Assembly (NCBI GenBank): GCA_009760855.2
Contig: WPIO01000312.1
Coordinates: forward strand, 17,501-70,000
Length of the DNA: 52,500 bases
Direction: 5' to 3'
From: Cristatella mucedo
Lineage: Eukaryota > Bryozoa > Phylactolaemata > Cristatellidae
Shown: positions 44,219-52,500 of the stretch, piece after piece
Layout of the letters: each line of letters begins with the position of its first letter
How positions within the stretch are numbered: position 1 is the first letter of the stretch
The notes under the pieces: generated by a model
What the model was told of the DNA's origin: nothing
Databases searched by the model: none
The model's input: only the letters and a program-made list of their open reading frames with translations
Translations under genes and position numbers: made by a program

Positions 44219-44659
44219 AACAGCGGATTGGTTATCAGTCAGGCTGCCTGCCTCTTAATCTTGGTCTTCTCTCCCCACATTCCAACTCTTCCGTCGATAA
44301 TCCAACGTCAATTGCACCAACTAATCAAGGCCAGAGATTAGATTCAAGCGACAGTGAAAGTCTTTTTACGTGTGCCGGAAAGAGTCAGCTGAATTGCTTA
44401 AGCGTTGTCGGCATAGGAGAAATATCCGCAGATGGAGCTGGATTCCAAGATGTCAGATCGTTTAAGATTATCGATCGAGGATTATTCAAAAATAGATCGC
44501 AGTTTCTGAACGGTAACACTACTACAGAAACTGATATGAATGGAATCGCTCCAACCACAAACCTAAGAATCCGACTAATGGATTTTATTTACTTAAGCCG
44601 TCTGATGCAAAGAATTTAAAAAACAACCAATATTTATGCAACTGCTTTGTTTGGAATGA
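44219..44659 (+). pseudogene. Tail-fibre-motif gene, 5' segment
   Basis: An AT-richer open frame on the plus strand from about 44219 to a TAA at 44616-44618, about 130 codons without a clear start ATG. It includes FTCAGKSQLNCLSVVGIGEI and FLNGNTTTETDMNG. The same frame continues past the TAA to the edge of a solo LTR at 44660. It is the left part of the broken gene described at 45083-46875. I do not recognise a domain in this part; it could be an N-terminal region of a structural protein. Nothing shows that it is expressed. Confidence 0.5.
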
Positions 44660-45087
44660 TGCGACAGCCCTCCGAATGGCCTGTCATCGGGCCTGGCGGT
44701 GCGACCGAGCAACAAGCCGGCCGGCTCCAACATCTAACACTTTATTTTCCAAAACCACGCCGGCCAAGCCAAGTCTGCACACTCTAGACGGGTGCCGGCA
44801 TCGACGGATCTAGCCCTCCCTACCTCTCGTATTCTTTTGGCAGCATATTCTACACGCACATCTGTCTAGCCCTCGTTTGGTCCGAGCCCAGACGACAGCT
44901 GGCAGCAATTTGTGGTAGATGGACGCCCCCACAGACGTGCACGGATGCATGGATTCGGACCGGACTTCGGCCGAGTCATTCGTTGTCTGCCCTTCCCCAA
45001 CTCGGCAGCTTGCGGCTGCTTAGGCAGTCTGAGCCCACGTGTGTTCCAGCGCTTGCAGACTGCAGAGTCATGTTCCCTCACAAATGT
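44655..45087 (-). mobile_element. Solo LTR with target-site duplication
   Basis: 423 bp (44660-45082), from TGCGACAGCCC to CCCTCACA on the plus strand, hence minus-oriented. On the minus strand it carries GGAAAATAAAGTG (AATAAA signal). The flanks AATGA (44655-44659) and AATGT (45083-45087) are a 4/5-match target-site duplication. It is the same family as 51939-52373. It sits inside the tail-fibre-motif reading frame, and the reading phase of the target is recovered if the insert and one flank copy are ignored. Confidence 0.75.
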
Positions 45088-46875
45088 TTGGGCCAACTTT
45101 CTACGGTTTACCGACGGGTCAAACATAAGATGGAAATGCGGATACAAATCATACCTAAGCAACTCCCACTCAACGATGAAGGAGAGGGAGATGAGAAAGG
45201 TATTTACTGGGATTATCAGCGAACGAGTCCAACTTTCATTTCAGATTCTATTGACTGGAATCTAGCAAACACCTCAGCATATTGCAAACTACGTGGGAAT
45301 GCTTATTGGACGATACCAAGGGACACTAATAATGCAGTATTGGATAGCAGAAGTTACACTAGGTATGCAAGGTGCGATAAGGTGAAATACTGTTTTATCA
45401 TACGTTGACGTTGAATACGATTGGTTAGATTTACTCATATTTACGCCGTAGTTAATACAAGTAAGTTTCCTTTTCAGAGAAGAGTTGGTAGCTATGCTAG
45501 AACATTTATTCGCCGTACAGGTGATGTGATGCCTGGAATGTTAAACTTGAATGAAAATAACAGTAAATACTTAGCTGATCGTGTAGACGCTGGAGTTCTG
45601 ATCCACCAAAGATATGTGACTACAAATTACGTGACTAAAGTTAGCAGAGGTACTACCGCGGATGGAGATTTGGGTATGAATAACCATCGTTTGATTAATC
45701 TCGCGAATATAGTAGATCTTTGTGATGCTGCAGTGATGGATTATGCGGATACAAAGGCTGTCAGCAATGGATATGGTAGAACGAATGGTAGCCCTTACGT
45801 CGAAGGCATGTTAGCTGTGAATGGAGATCCTGCTGGTGGTTTAGATGTACCCAACTTTGAATATATTAAGGCTTAATCTGTAACTAAATTAGGTGATACG
45901 ATTATTGGTATTCTAAATATGACTAAACATTTTATAAGAATTACAAAGATCCTACCGATCCCAATAATGATATTAAATTAAGCTGTCTATAAAAAATATT
46001 AGATGGAAAAGCCAGACTATTAGGCTTTAGAGGATTTTAAAATAGTTTCGTAAATATACAAACAGGAGCGCAAGGACAAGTAACACTAATGCCAAACGTC
46101 TTCATTGCTAATGCAGGATTTATTATGGCCGCTTAGTAGACACTACCTGGACAAAAATCTAGGAATTTGCTAGCGTATAACCCTGATTGTAAGCCTGATA
46201 CTGATGGAGTAACGCGTAAAGTTTTCGGAAGATATTGTGTAGATTCTTTTAACAATTTGGCTAAAAATATATTTAGTACAACAGGAGTAACTGTTTTTTA
46301 GAGATACTACAAGGATTGGTCTATTTAGAGGCTTTAAATAGTAATATGGCATTACAAAAATCCGTTCTAATAACGCTCGGTACGTTAGATCGAGGAAATA
46401 ACAGGATAATAGACGTAGGTAGAGCTGGTGACAAATATGATGTGGTTAATAAAGATACCACAAATTCCAATTGAAAAAATGCACATGATATAGTAAGAAG
46501 TTATCAATCAACATTTAGTAAAATATGCGTAAAAGCATCTGAAAAAGCAAACTGAATTGATCGTGCTGCTAAAGCTTATGCAAATACGAAATAGTAAATA
46601 GAGGAAAAGACGTAAGGATATCTAAACTTACTCTGAGTGAATATATTATTCTTTCTAGACTTTTACCTACAGCACCAATTGTTTACAATATTAATAAACA
46701 GGTTACAAACATAAGATACTTGCTTTAATATTTACTAAATAAAGGAACTTTAACAATACAACCGATGATGAGGGATTTTCTGCAGGAATTTCGCTTTGAC
46801 AGCGACGGATTGACAGAAGCCGCTGTAGCACCTTCAGCAAAGGAGACACATTGCTTAACCCCTAGGATGTGTTGA
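45083..46875 (+). pseudogene. Tail-fibre-motif (virus-like) gene, main segment, broken
   Basis: A long coding region resembling tail-fibre or appendage proteins of phages and large DNA viruses or virus-derived elements. At least three repeats follow the pattern GD..xMN..(R/K).I.(N/D)(L/V)...D..DA/V..(Y/N)...: DGDLGMNNHRLINLANIVDL (about 45666), LGDTIIGILNM followed by DPTDPNND in another phase (about 45893-45968), and TLDRGNNRIIDVGRAGDKYD (about 46382). An earlier RRTGDVMPGMLNLNE copy lies at about 45508. A non-repeat C-terminal part runs to TGA 46873. Breaks: phase changes near 45159-45172, 45945, 46294-46300 and 46592; in-frame TAA at 45126, 45156, 45874, 45990, 46038 and 46726; TAG at 46134 and 46137; TGA at 45406, 45412, 46472 and 46553. 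The 45406 and 45412 stops could lie in a 96-bp intron (45382-45477, GT...TTTTCAG, phase 0). It is an old copy of viral type in an animal genome, not a working gene as read. Confidence 0.55.
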
Positions 46876-47154
46876 AGAGCCTTGCGGCCATGAAGATCAG
46901 CCAAAACAGAATCCCACTAGTTAAGGCCGGCCACCTCTCCTTCTTATCCGCACGACACGCCGCCGCCTGTCACGTGCTGTGCCGCCTGTCACGTGCTGTG
47001 CGCCACGTGACGCTGCTCTTCCAGTCCGTCTCCGATGGAGACGGACTGGAGGAAGCCACCTGCCACCTCTCGACCCTCATTAATTATAGTATTAACTATC
47101 ATATTATAATATTATAATTGTAAAATAAAATCTTGGCTGCCTCAACAGCCTCAT
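46876..47154. promoter_or_regulatory. E-box cluster and hairpin
   Basis: Three CACGTG E-boxes (46971, 46990, 47004) lie within 40 bp. The first two sit in a 19-bp direct duplication (GCCGCCTGTCACGTGCTGT at 46962 and 46981). A 14-bp-arm hairpin (TCCAGTCCGTCTCC, GAT, GGAGACGGACTGGA at 47020-47050) follows. A regulatory role is inference; no gene start is visible next to it. Confidence 0.35.
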
Positions 47155-47400
47155 TTACATAGCGAAAGGCGCGTGGGCGTGCTCGGCTCTAGTTCAAGCC
47201 CCGTTCGATCCAGTACAGACGACACGTAAGAGAAACTGTGCTCGATCCCGTAGATGATATACCTATATATGCATAAATACATATGTAATTATATTAAAAT
47301 ATAAATATATACCCTTGATGCCCTAGATGATTAACGAAGTATAGTCAGAAAGAAGAGAGCTGGCTGCGAGCCTGAAATTAATCAGCCGGAAGTGGCTTAG
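47155..47400. repeat. Dispersed repeat C (copy 2)
   Basis: GCGAAAGGCGCGTGGGCGTG, CCCCGTTCGATCCAGTACAG, GTAAGAGAAACTGTGCTCGA and AGAAGAGAGCTGGCTGCGAG match 16134-16415 in order. Confidence 0.7.
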
Positions 47401-47681
47401 AAAACTTGTTTATTTATATAAGTATTGTCATTGCCACAGTGCAACTGCCTCGCGTCAAAAGAGAAGGGGCGGCAGTCGGACTGCGACTGGTTATGACTAT
47501 TGAGAACGACGAGTGACGACTGTGAACTCTGAGACCCTCGATTATAAACTGCCAGCTCGATAGCCGAACCTCGACAGCTGAACTTCGAGCCAAGGCCGCA
47601 AAGTTAGAGCCAACAAGAGCCGCCGCGTACGAAATAGCCCCGATCGATAGGCCGAGGCTTACGAGTATCGCGATTTGCGAT
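47401..47681. other. Unique spacer
   Basis: No gene recognised. Confidence 0.5.
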
Positions 47682-47868
47682 TGGTCACAGGGTCTCGCGT
47701 TGTCACAGGGTCTTGCGTGGTCACAGGGTCTCGCTGTCACAGGGTCTCACGGTCACAAGGTCTCACTGTCACGGTCTCGCTGTCACAGGATCTTGCTGTC
47801 ACCGGGTCTTGCTGTCACAGGGTCTCACTGTCACAATGTCTTGCTGTCACAGGGTCTAGCGGTCGCTA
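47682..47868. repeat. Minisatellite of about 16-18 bp
   Basis: About 11 units related to TGTCACAGGGTCTCGC with length variants. The left end lies in unique DNA and the right end at the junction with an L2-A copy. Confidence 0.9.
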
Positions 47869-48500
47869 GGTGTCATATTCCAAAGCGACCTCTCGTTAGA
47901 CGACCATATCAGCTCCACAGTCAAACCTGCCTATTTTCAGCTTCATAACATTGCTCAGATTCGGGCTTGTTCACATAAGGATACCACGTCCAAGTTGGTC
48001 CATGCATTCGTGACATCCCGTCTCGACTTCTGCAACTCACTGCTTGCTGGCCTACCAGCTTGAGCGATCAGGCGATTGCAGCTGGTTTACAACTCTGCAG
48101 CTAGTCTTTTCTGCCGTGAGCGGCGCAGTTGCCACGTTACTCCACTTCTCGCCGACCTGCACTGGCTACCAGTCAAGCAACGGATTGACTTCAAGGTTTT
48201 GTCACTCACTTTTAGGTCACTTCATTTTTCGCTCCAACCCATCTCTCAGATATACTCCCCCATCAGGCCAAGCTTCGTACCATCCGCTTTTTGGAATCCA
48301 ACAGTATAAAAATACCTCGTACAAACCTCAAATCCTTTGGCGACCGTGCATTTAGTTCGTATGCTCCCAAAGCGTGGAACTCACTTCTGACTTGCGTCAG
48401 AAATGCCACTGACCTGACGACATTTAAAAAGAACTGTAGGACACACCTATTTAGGTCAGCATTTAGTGGGTCCCTGTGATTCGTCCTTGATGTGCTTATG
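47869..48500 (+). mobile_element. L2-A LINE, C-terminal coding part
   Basis: Starts at GGTGTCATATTCCAAAGCGA (LGVIFQSDLSLDDH) and reads HAFVTSRLDFCNSLLAGLPA then TGA at 48061, then HVTPLLADLHWLPVKQRIDF. A frameshift near 48225 leads to AFSSYAPKAWNSLLTCVRNA and LFRSAFSGSL. It is cut before the 3' UTR tail, next to the L2-B copy. Confidence 0.9.
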
Positions 48501-49535
48501 CGTGTAATGTATCTCCGTCAGTAACTCCACAAAGTCATAAAGACCATGTGGGCGTTACGCAGGAGAGTTTTGTATAGCGCACTCACAGCCTAAGCGGCTT
48601 TCGGTACGCATTCGGTAGCCAACAGACTTCGTCTCACGCAACAAAGAGAAAGTGGGAAGCATAGCAGAGTTAGGAGAGCAGTTGAGGTAGTGAGTAGCAT
48701 AGAAGTAGCACTTCAGGACCGCTGAAAAAGATGTGCCATAGTCGGCAGTTGGAGAGTAGATGTCGTTGAGTAAGAATTGTGGAAGCGAGTTCCGCAGTCT
48801 AGGACCTGCAGAGCTAAAGCTTCTGTCGCCAACTGTCTTTAAGCGGAGGAATGGGACAGCTAATTTATTGTCCACACAGGACCTGAGGGCGCGAACAGGC
48901 TGAAACTGATGTAGCAGTTCAGCTAGGTATGAAGGAGCCAAGCCGTGGCGGGCCTTGTGGGTCAGCGTAAGAACTTTGCTCCGTATCCTTTGCTCAACCG
49001 GCAACCATCCTAGCTCTTCCAGAAAAGGTGACACGTGCTCAAACCGCTGGGACTTGAAGACCAGCCTTGCAGCCATATTCATAGTCCGCTGTAGTGGCAT
49101 AATAGCTTTCTTTGGTAGCCCAGCCAAAAGGGAATTACAATAATCAAGCCGAGACAGAACTAAAGAGCTAGTTAAATTTTTTACAAGCCACTGTGGGAGA
49201 CAGCTTCTAATCTTGGATAGGGATCGGATGTGATGGCTAGCTTTAGAGGCAGTCTTCTGAATGAAGCTTTTGAAATTGAGGCAGCTGTCGAACACGACAC
49301 CTAGATTACGAGCACGTGGTGAAGGTCGCACAATAGCATCGCCTATTAGAACAGCAAAGCCTTTTAATCCAGCCACACGCTTAGGGTGTCCTATGAGAAG
49401 CAGTTCGGTTTTATCGTCATTTAATTTCAGGAAGTTTTCCGACATCCAGGATCGAATATCGGCAAGGCAAGCATTCAGTTTCTCAGTTGCTGCAGCAGAT
49501 ACCGACGGTTTAAATGACAAATACAACTGAGTGCT
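48501..49535 (-). mobile_element. L2-B LINE, best-preserved L2-B copy
   Basis: Minus-strand frame open for about 330 codons. TQLYLSFKPSVSAAATEKL is followed by DIRSWMSENFLKLNDDKTEL, RARNLGVVFDSCLNFKSF, SSLVLSRLDYCNSLLAGLPK and LEELGWLPVEQRIRSKVLTL, and it ends near YFYATHYLN. The YADD residues just upstream are missing: the copy begins at TQLYL, fused to an L2-A 3' UTR in the other orientation. The 3' UTR matches 25780-25960. Confidence 0.9.
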
Positions 49536-49975
49536 GACACTGTGCATGCTGCCACCAACTACATTTGCATGCTGACCCTGTGCATGTCACCCCTAACCAT
49601 ATTATTCATTTCGTTTGTTTTTTCAAGCATGATTTTACTTACCATTCAATTGCATTTCACTTTACAGCAAATGTAAAGCGCCTAGAGATAGATTAAGTTC
49701 TCTGAGGGCGCTTTATCAAGTGAATTAATATTATTATTATTATTATTCGTTCTTCATCTGCTTATGCGTTCTGACACTGTGCATGCTGCCACTAACCACA
49801 TTTGAATGCTGACGCTGTGCACGTCACCGTAACCACGTTATTAATTTTGTTTGTTTACCAAGCATGATATTTCTTACCATTCAATTGCACTTCCCTTTGC
49901 AGTAAATGTTAAGCGCTTAGAAATAGATTGAGTTCTCTGAGTGTGCTTTATAAAGTACATTATTATTATTATAAA
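49536..49975 (+). mobile_element. Two L2-A LINE 3' tails in tandem
   Basis: Tail one runs from TGCTGACACTGTGCATGCTG to AAAGCGCCTAGAGATAGATT and (ATT)n (about 49748). Tail two starts CGTTCTTCATCTGCTTATGC and ends TTAAGCGCTTAGAAATAGAT with ATTATTATTATA (about 49973). They are independent or duplicated insertions. Confidence 0.85.
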
Positions 49976-50004
49976 ATAAATAGACAATAAAAATATATTA
50001 AAAA

Positions 50005-50008
<4 letters not shown>

Positions 50009-50072
<64 letters not shown>
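50009..50072. repeat. (TA)n microsatellite
   Basis: A pure TA run of about 64 bp. Confidence 0.95.
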
Positions 50073-50075
<3 letters not shown>

Positions 50076-50325
50076 GAGTCCCTAAAAAGCTCGCTATTTA
50101 AGTGATCCATGCAAAAGTCAACCTTTAATTAGTTTCTGTCGAGTTCTCCCGCTAGTGCGCACTAAGCAGGCGGAGTGTTCTTGGCTGCTGGCACCAGCTT
50201 GAGCCCAGCCGCGAGGTTCAGAGGTCGCTCGTGGCAAAAACGCACTCCACTATCGCCAACCAATCAAAACCTGTGAAACTTGCAGATACCAATTTCAAGT
50301 CTGTCAGGCTATCGTGGAGGGATCC
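50073..50325. repeat. Dispersed repeat D (copy 2)
   Basis: AAAGGAGTCCCTAAAAAGCT to GGCTATCGTGGAGGGAT, nearly identical to 36280-36530 and also preceded by an L2 tail and AT-rich DNA. Confidence 0.85.
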
Positions 50326-51057
50326 GTCGAGTGTGTAGCTGGCTTCGGATTGTGGGGGCACAAGGTAGGTTCGGTTACCCTCTCCGTTTACCCAGCGCGT
50401 GGAGCGCCGTCAGCAGAAACCGCAAAACGCGACCCGTTAAAAAGGAAATTAATTAACCGTCTCTTTAGAGCCACGCGGAGGCGGCCCTGCGTCCGCTGCG
50501 GCTAATGATGGCGAGGCAGGCATGGCCGCGGCCAACTGTCCACCGCAGAGAACAAGACGATACGTTGGTGAGCGTTAGGTAACGCGATGTGCCTCGCTGC
50601 AGTGGCTAATTGCGGCGTCTCCGTGGAGCAGACGCGACCCTACCCAACGGGGCCGGGCGGCTCGCGAGCGGCTGCGCCGGCGTCGAGTGCGATTAGCAAA
50701 TCGGCGAGTAATAGTCAGCTGATTGAACGGCCTCGTTTACATATCGGCTCGGGCTGCCGTAACGACGGCTGCCACCACCCCACCGCCGCTCGCGGCTTGC
50801 AATGCAAGCTTCGGCAGGGTCCCACGACCAACCGGCTGTCAGTGACGTAGCGGCAGCCGTCTTCGCAGTCGGAATCTGCGACCTACTTAACGCGGCTGGC
50901 TACACCCAGCGTACTCCCGGGAACCTAGAGAGCTCCGTTTTGTAACCGGCGCTATGTGAAGAGCAACGCCTCCTCCTCCAGGGCATACTGCCGCCGCAGA
51001 CGGCGCTAGTGCGTCTATTTATTGTGCATGTTCTTATTGTCTACTTATTGTTTTGTA

Positions 51058-51058
<1 letters not shown>
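50326..51058. other. GC-rich unique DNA, no gene assigned
   Basis: Short frames only, no recognisable domain. Confidence 0.45.

Positions 51059-51130
<72 letters not shown>
51059..51130. repeat. (TA)n microsatellite
   Basis: A pure TA run of about 70 bp. Confidence 0.95.
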
Positions 51131-51131
<1 letters not shown>

Positions 51132-51194
51132 ATTTATAGTATATATTTATTGAGTATTATGCCATTCAGGCTGGCTGGTCGCCGTCAGGCTTTA

Positions 51195-51350
51195 CTGGGC
51201 CGCGCGGTAGCCGGGAGGTAAGGTGCTGGCTCTCAGCGACCGAGGTCACGTGGCTTGAATCCTGCTGCAGTGGGCGACCCTCTTCTTACCCACGGCAAGC
51301 AGCAGTGAGTGGATGGTGATTCGGGCTCCTCTGCTTACATACGGCAAAGG
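51195..51350 (+). mobile_element. SINE-B-related tRNA-like fragment
   Basis: GGTAGCCGGGAGGTAAGGTG (box A-like) and GTCACGTGGCTTGAATCCTG (box B-like), then a diverged body with CTTACCCACGGCAAGCAGCA. Confidence 0.55.
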
Positions 51351-51365
51351 AAAGCTGATTAGCTA

Positions 51366-51411
<46 letters not shown>

Positions 51412-51449
51412 GTATGTAAATATATATATTATATAATATGTAAATATAT
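51366..51449. repeat. TA-rich tract
   Basis: TA runs and TATGTAAATATAT units, as in front of the SINE-B copy at 36691. Confidence 0.85.
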
Positions 51450-51814
51450 ATTTATTTATGTCGCGGACGCTATGCCCAGGCCCACCGGTCGCATCGGTCG
51501 GTCGGATGGTTCGTCCCCTGGCTCACTAGGCCCGGTTCACTGAGCCGTTGCGGCGCAGTAGGTAAGACGGTGGCTTTCCACGTGGCCGAGGGCACGAGGT
51601 CACGTGGGTTCGAATCCGCTGGCGGGCGCGATCCTTTTTTTGTTGCCGCTGCAAGCGGCGGCGACAGACATTCAAGCTCGTCTGCCGCTATGCCAAAAGA
51701 GAGGCCATTAAGTCAGCTGGCATTGTTTCCCTGCTACCCGTCCTTTTTAACCGCCCGACCCCACGCCCGTCGCATGGCGCACTTCCTCCCATCCGTCCGA
51801 CGGAGAAGGGTGAA
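51450..51814 (+). mobile_element. SINE-B (tRNA-derived), full-length type
   Basis: GTCGCGGACGCTATGCCCAG start. Box A-like GCAGTAGGTAAGACGGTGGC and perfect box B GGTTCGAATCC (about 51607) follow. The body has GCGACAGACATTCAAGCTCG and GGCCATTAAGTCAGCTGGCA. It ends near GAAGGGTGAAC, just before an L2 tail. Confidence 0.78.
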
Positions 51815-51938
51815 CAATAATAATAATAATAATGCACTTGATAAAGCACCCCGGGAGAACCCAATCTCTTTCTAGGCGCTTTACATTTGCTGCAAAGATA
51901 AACGCGATTGAATGGTGAGTAATATCATGCTCGATAAA
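51815..51938 (-). mobile_element. L2-A LINE 3' tail, left of LTR insertion
   Basis: Minus-oriented (TAA)n, GCACTTGATAAAGCACCCCG and CTCTTTCTAGGCGCTTTACA, to ATCATGCTCGATAAA. It continues on the far side of the solo LTR at 52374. Confidence 0.9.
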
Positions 51939-52373
51939 TGTGGAAGAACACAATGCTTGCAGCCTGTGAGCACTGGGCAGAGAGCTGGCGAGGGCTGTCA
52001 GACTACCTATGCAGCCGCAAGCTCACGACCGGTGGATGGGCAGACGATGACTCGGCAGTTCTGCCCAAATCCATGCATTGGCTGCATCTGTGGGTACATC
52101 AATCTACCACAAACTGTCGCCAGCTGTCGGGAGGTTCGGAACGAACAATGGCCCGACAGTATGAAAAACAACGCATGCATGGAATTTAAGGGTTGTCGGA
52201 GGAGTAGGAGAGGAGGGGAGGGAGAGATCCCTCGATGCCGGCAGCCGTCTAGTGTGTGTAGACAGGGCTTGGCTGGCGGTGTGTGAAATAAAGGTTTTGG
52301 TGTTGGAGCCAGCAGACTTGTTGCTCGGTCGCGCTACCCAGCCTGACGACAGGTCGTGCGGAGGGCTGTCACA
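51939..52373 (+). mobile_element. Solo LTR (435 bp) with exact 5-bp target duplication
   Basis: Begins TGTGGAAGAACACA and ends GGAGGGCTGTCACA (TG...CA ends). It is flanked by ATAAA on both sides (51934-51938 and 52374-52378), inside an L2-A 3' UTR whose sequence is otherwise continuous. An AATAAA at about 52288-52293, inside GTGAAATAAAGGTTTTGGTG, supports plus orientation. No internal coding region of the parent element is in the window, so the superfamily is unknown. Confidence 0.85.
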
Positions 52374-52500
52374 ATAAACAACATGAATAACATAGTTATA
52401 GGTGACATGCACAGGGTCAGCATGCAAATGTGGTTAGTAGCAGCATTCACAGTGTCAGCACGCATAAGCACATGAAGGACGGATCACAGGGACCCACTCA
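52374..52500 (-). mobile_element. L2-A LINE 3' UTR, right of LTR insertion
   Basis: AACAACATGAATAACATAGT to GACCCACTCA continues the L2 copy that starts at 51815. It runs off the window edge toward its coding region. Confidence 0.88.

Noticed and set aside
45421-45876. A stand-alone 151-codon gene
   Set aside because: Its N-terminal part may be intron, and matching motifs continue after its TAA. It is better read as part of a larger broken gene.

Overview
The window looks like nuclear DNA of an animal, probably an invertebrate with a repeat-rich genome. It has two intact single-exon genes for type II membrane proteins (a GT31 beta-1,3-galactosyltransferase-like protein and an HtrL/YibB-family protein) and one gene with canonical GT...AG splicing. 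It also has many 5'-truncated LINEs of the L2/CR1 clade, tRNA-derived SINEs, solo LTRs, and very long dinucleotide and trinucleotide tracts. There are no operons, ribosome-binding sites, rRNA genes, true tRNA genes or CRISPR arrays. I cannot name the species.

Layout. 1-6.7 kb: GC-rich, CpG-rich blocks between long CT/GA tracts; one possible terminal exon (1270-1527, minus) and promoter-like NF-Y sites near 2.95 kb. 6.9-8.3 kb: a minus-strand gene with two visible exons that join in phase and encode tandem repeats of about 35 residues; a related coding segment lies upstream on the same strand at 10.8-11.2 kb. 8.6-20.5 kb: (TA)n and (GCC)n tracts, L2 fragments, SINEs and a 16-bp minisatellite. 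20.5-23.2 kb: a CpG-rich block with a strong hairpin, then a (CA)n/(TG)n inverted pair. 23.3-29.1 kb: a graveyard of two L2 subfamilies (called A and B here). 29.6-31.0 kb: the galactosyltransferase-like gene. 31-36 kb: no recognisable gene. 36-42.3 kb: SINEs and several L2-A copies, including an inverted pair and copies sharing the same nonsense codon. 42.8-43.9 kb: the HtrL/YibB-like gene. 44.2-46.9 kb: an AT-richer island with a long broken reading frame that carries repeated tail-fibre-type motifs (GD...MN...I.N...D..D). A solo LTR splits it, and several TAA/TAG codons sit where glutamine would fit. 47-52.5 kb: minisatellite, L2-A and L2-B copies, SINEs, and a second solo LTR with an exact 5-bp target-site duplication inside an L2 tail.

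How the parts relate. The two intact glycosylation-type genes would both act in the secretory pathway, but nothing links them beyond being in one window. Most of the remaining structure is one retrotransposition network. L2 elements supply reverse transcriptase, and one SINE family carries a 3' tail resembling the L2 tail, which suggests it is moved by L2 enzymes. The most unusual items are the tail-fibre-motif island and the spliced repeat-protein gene.
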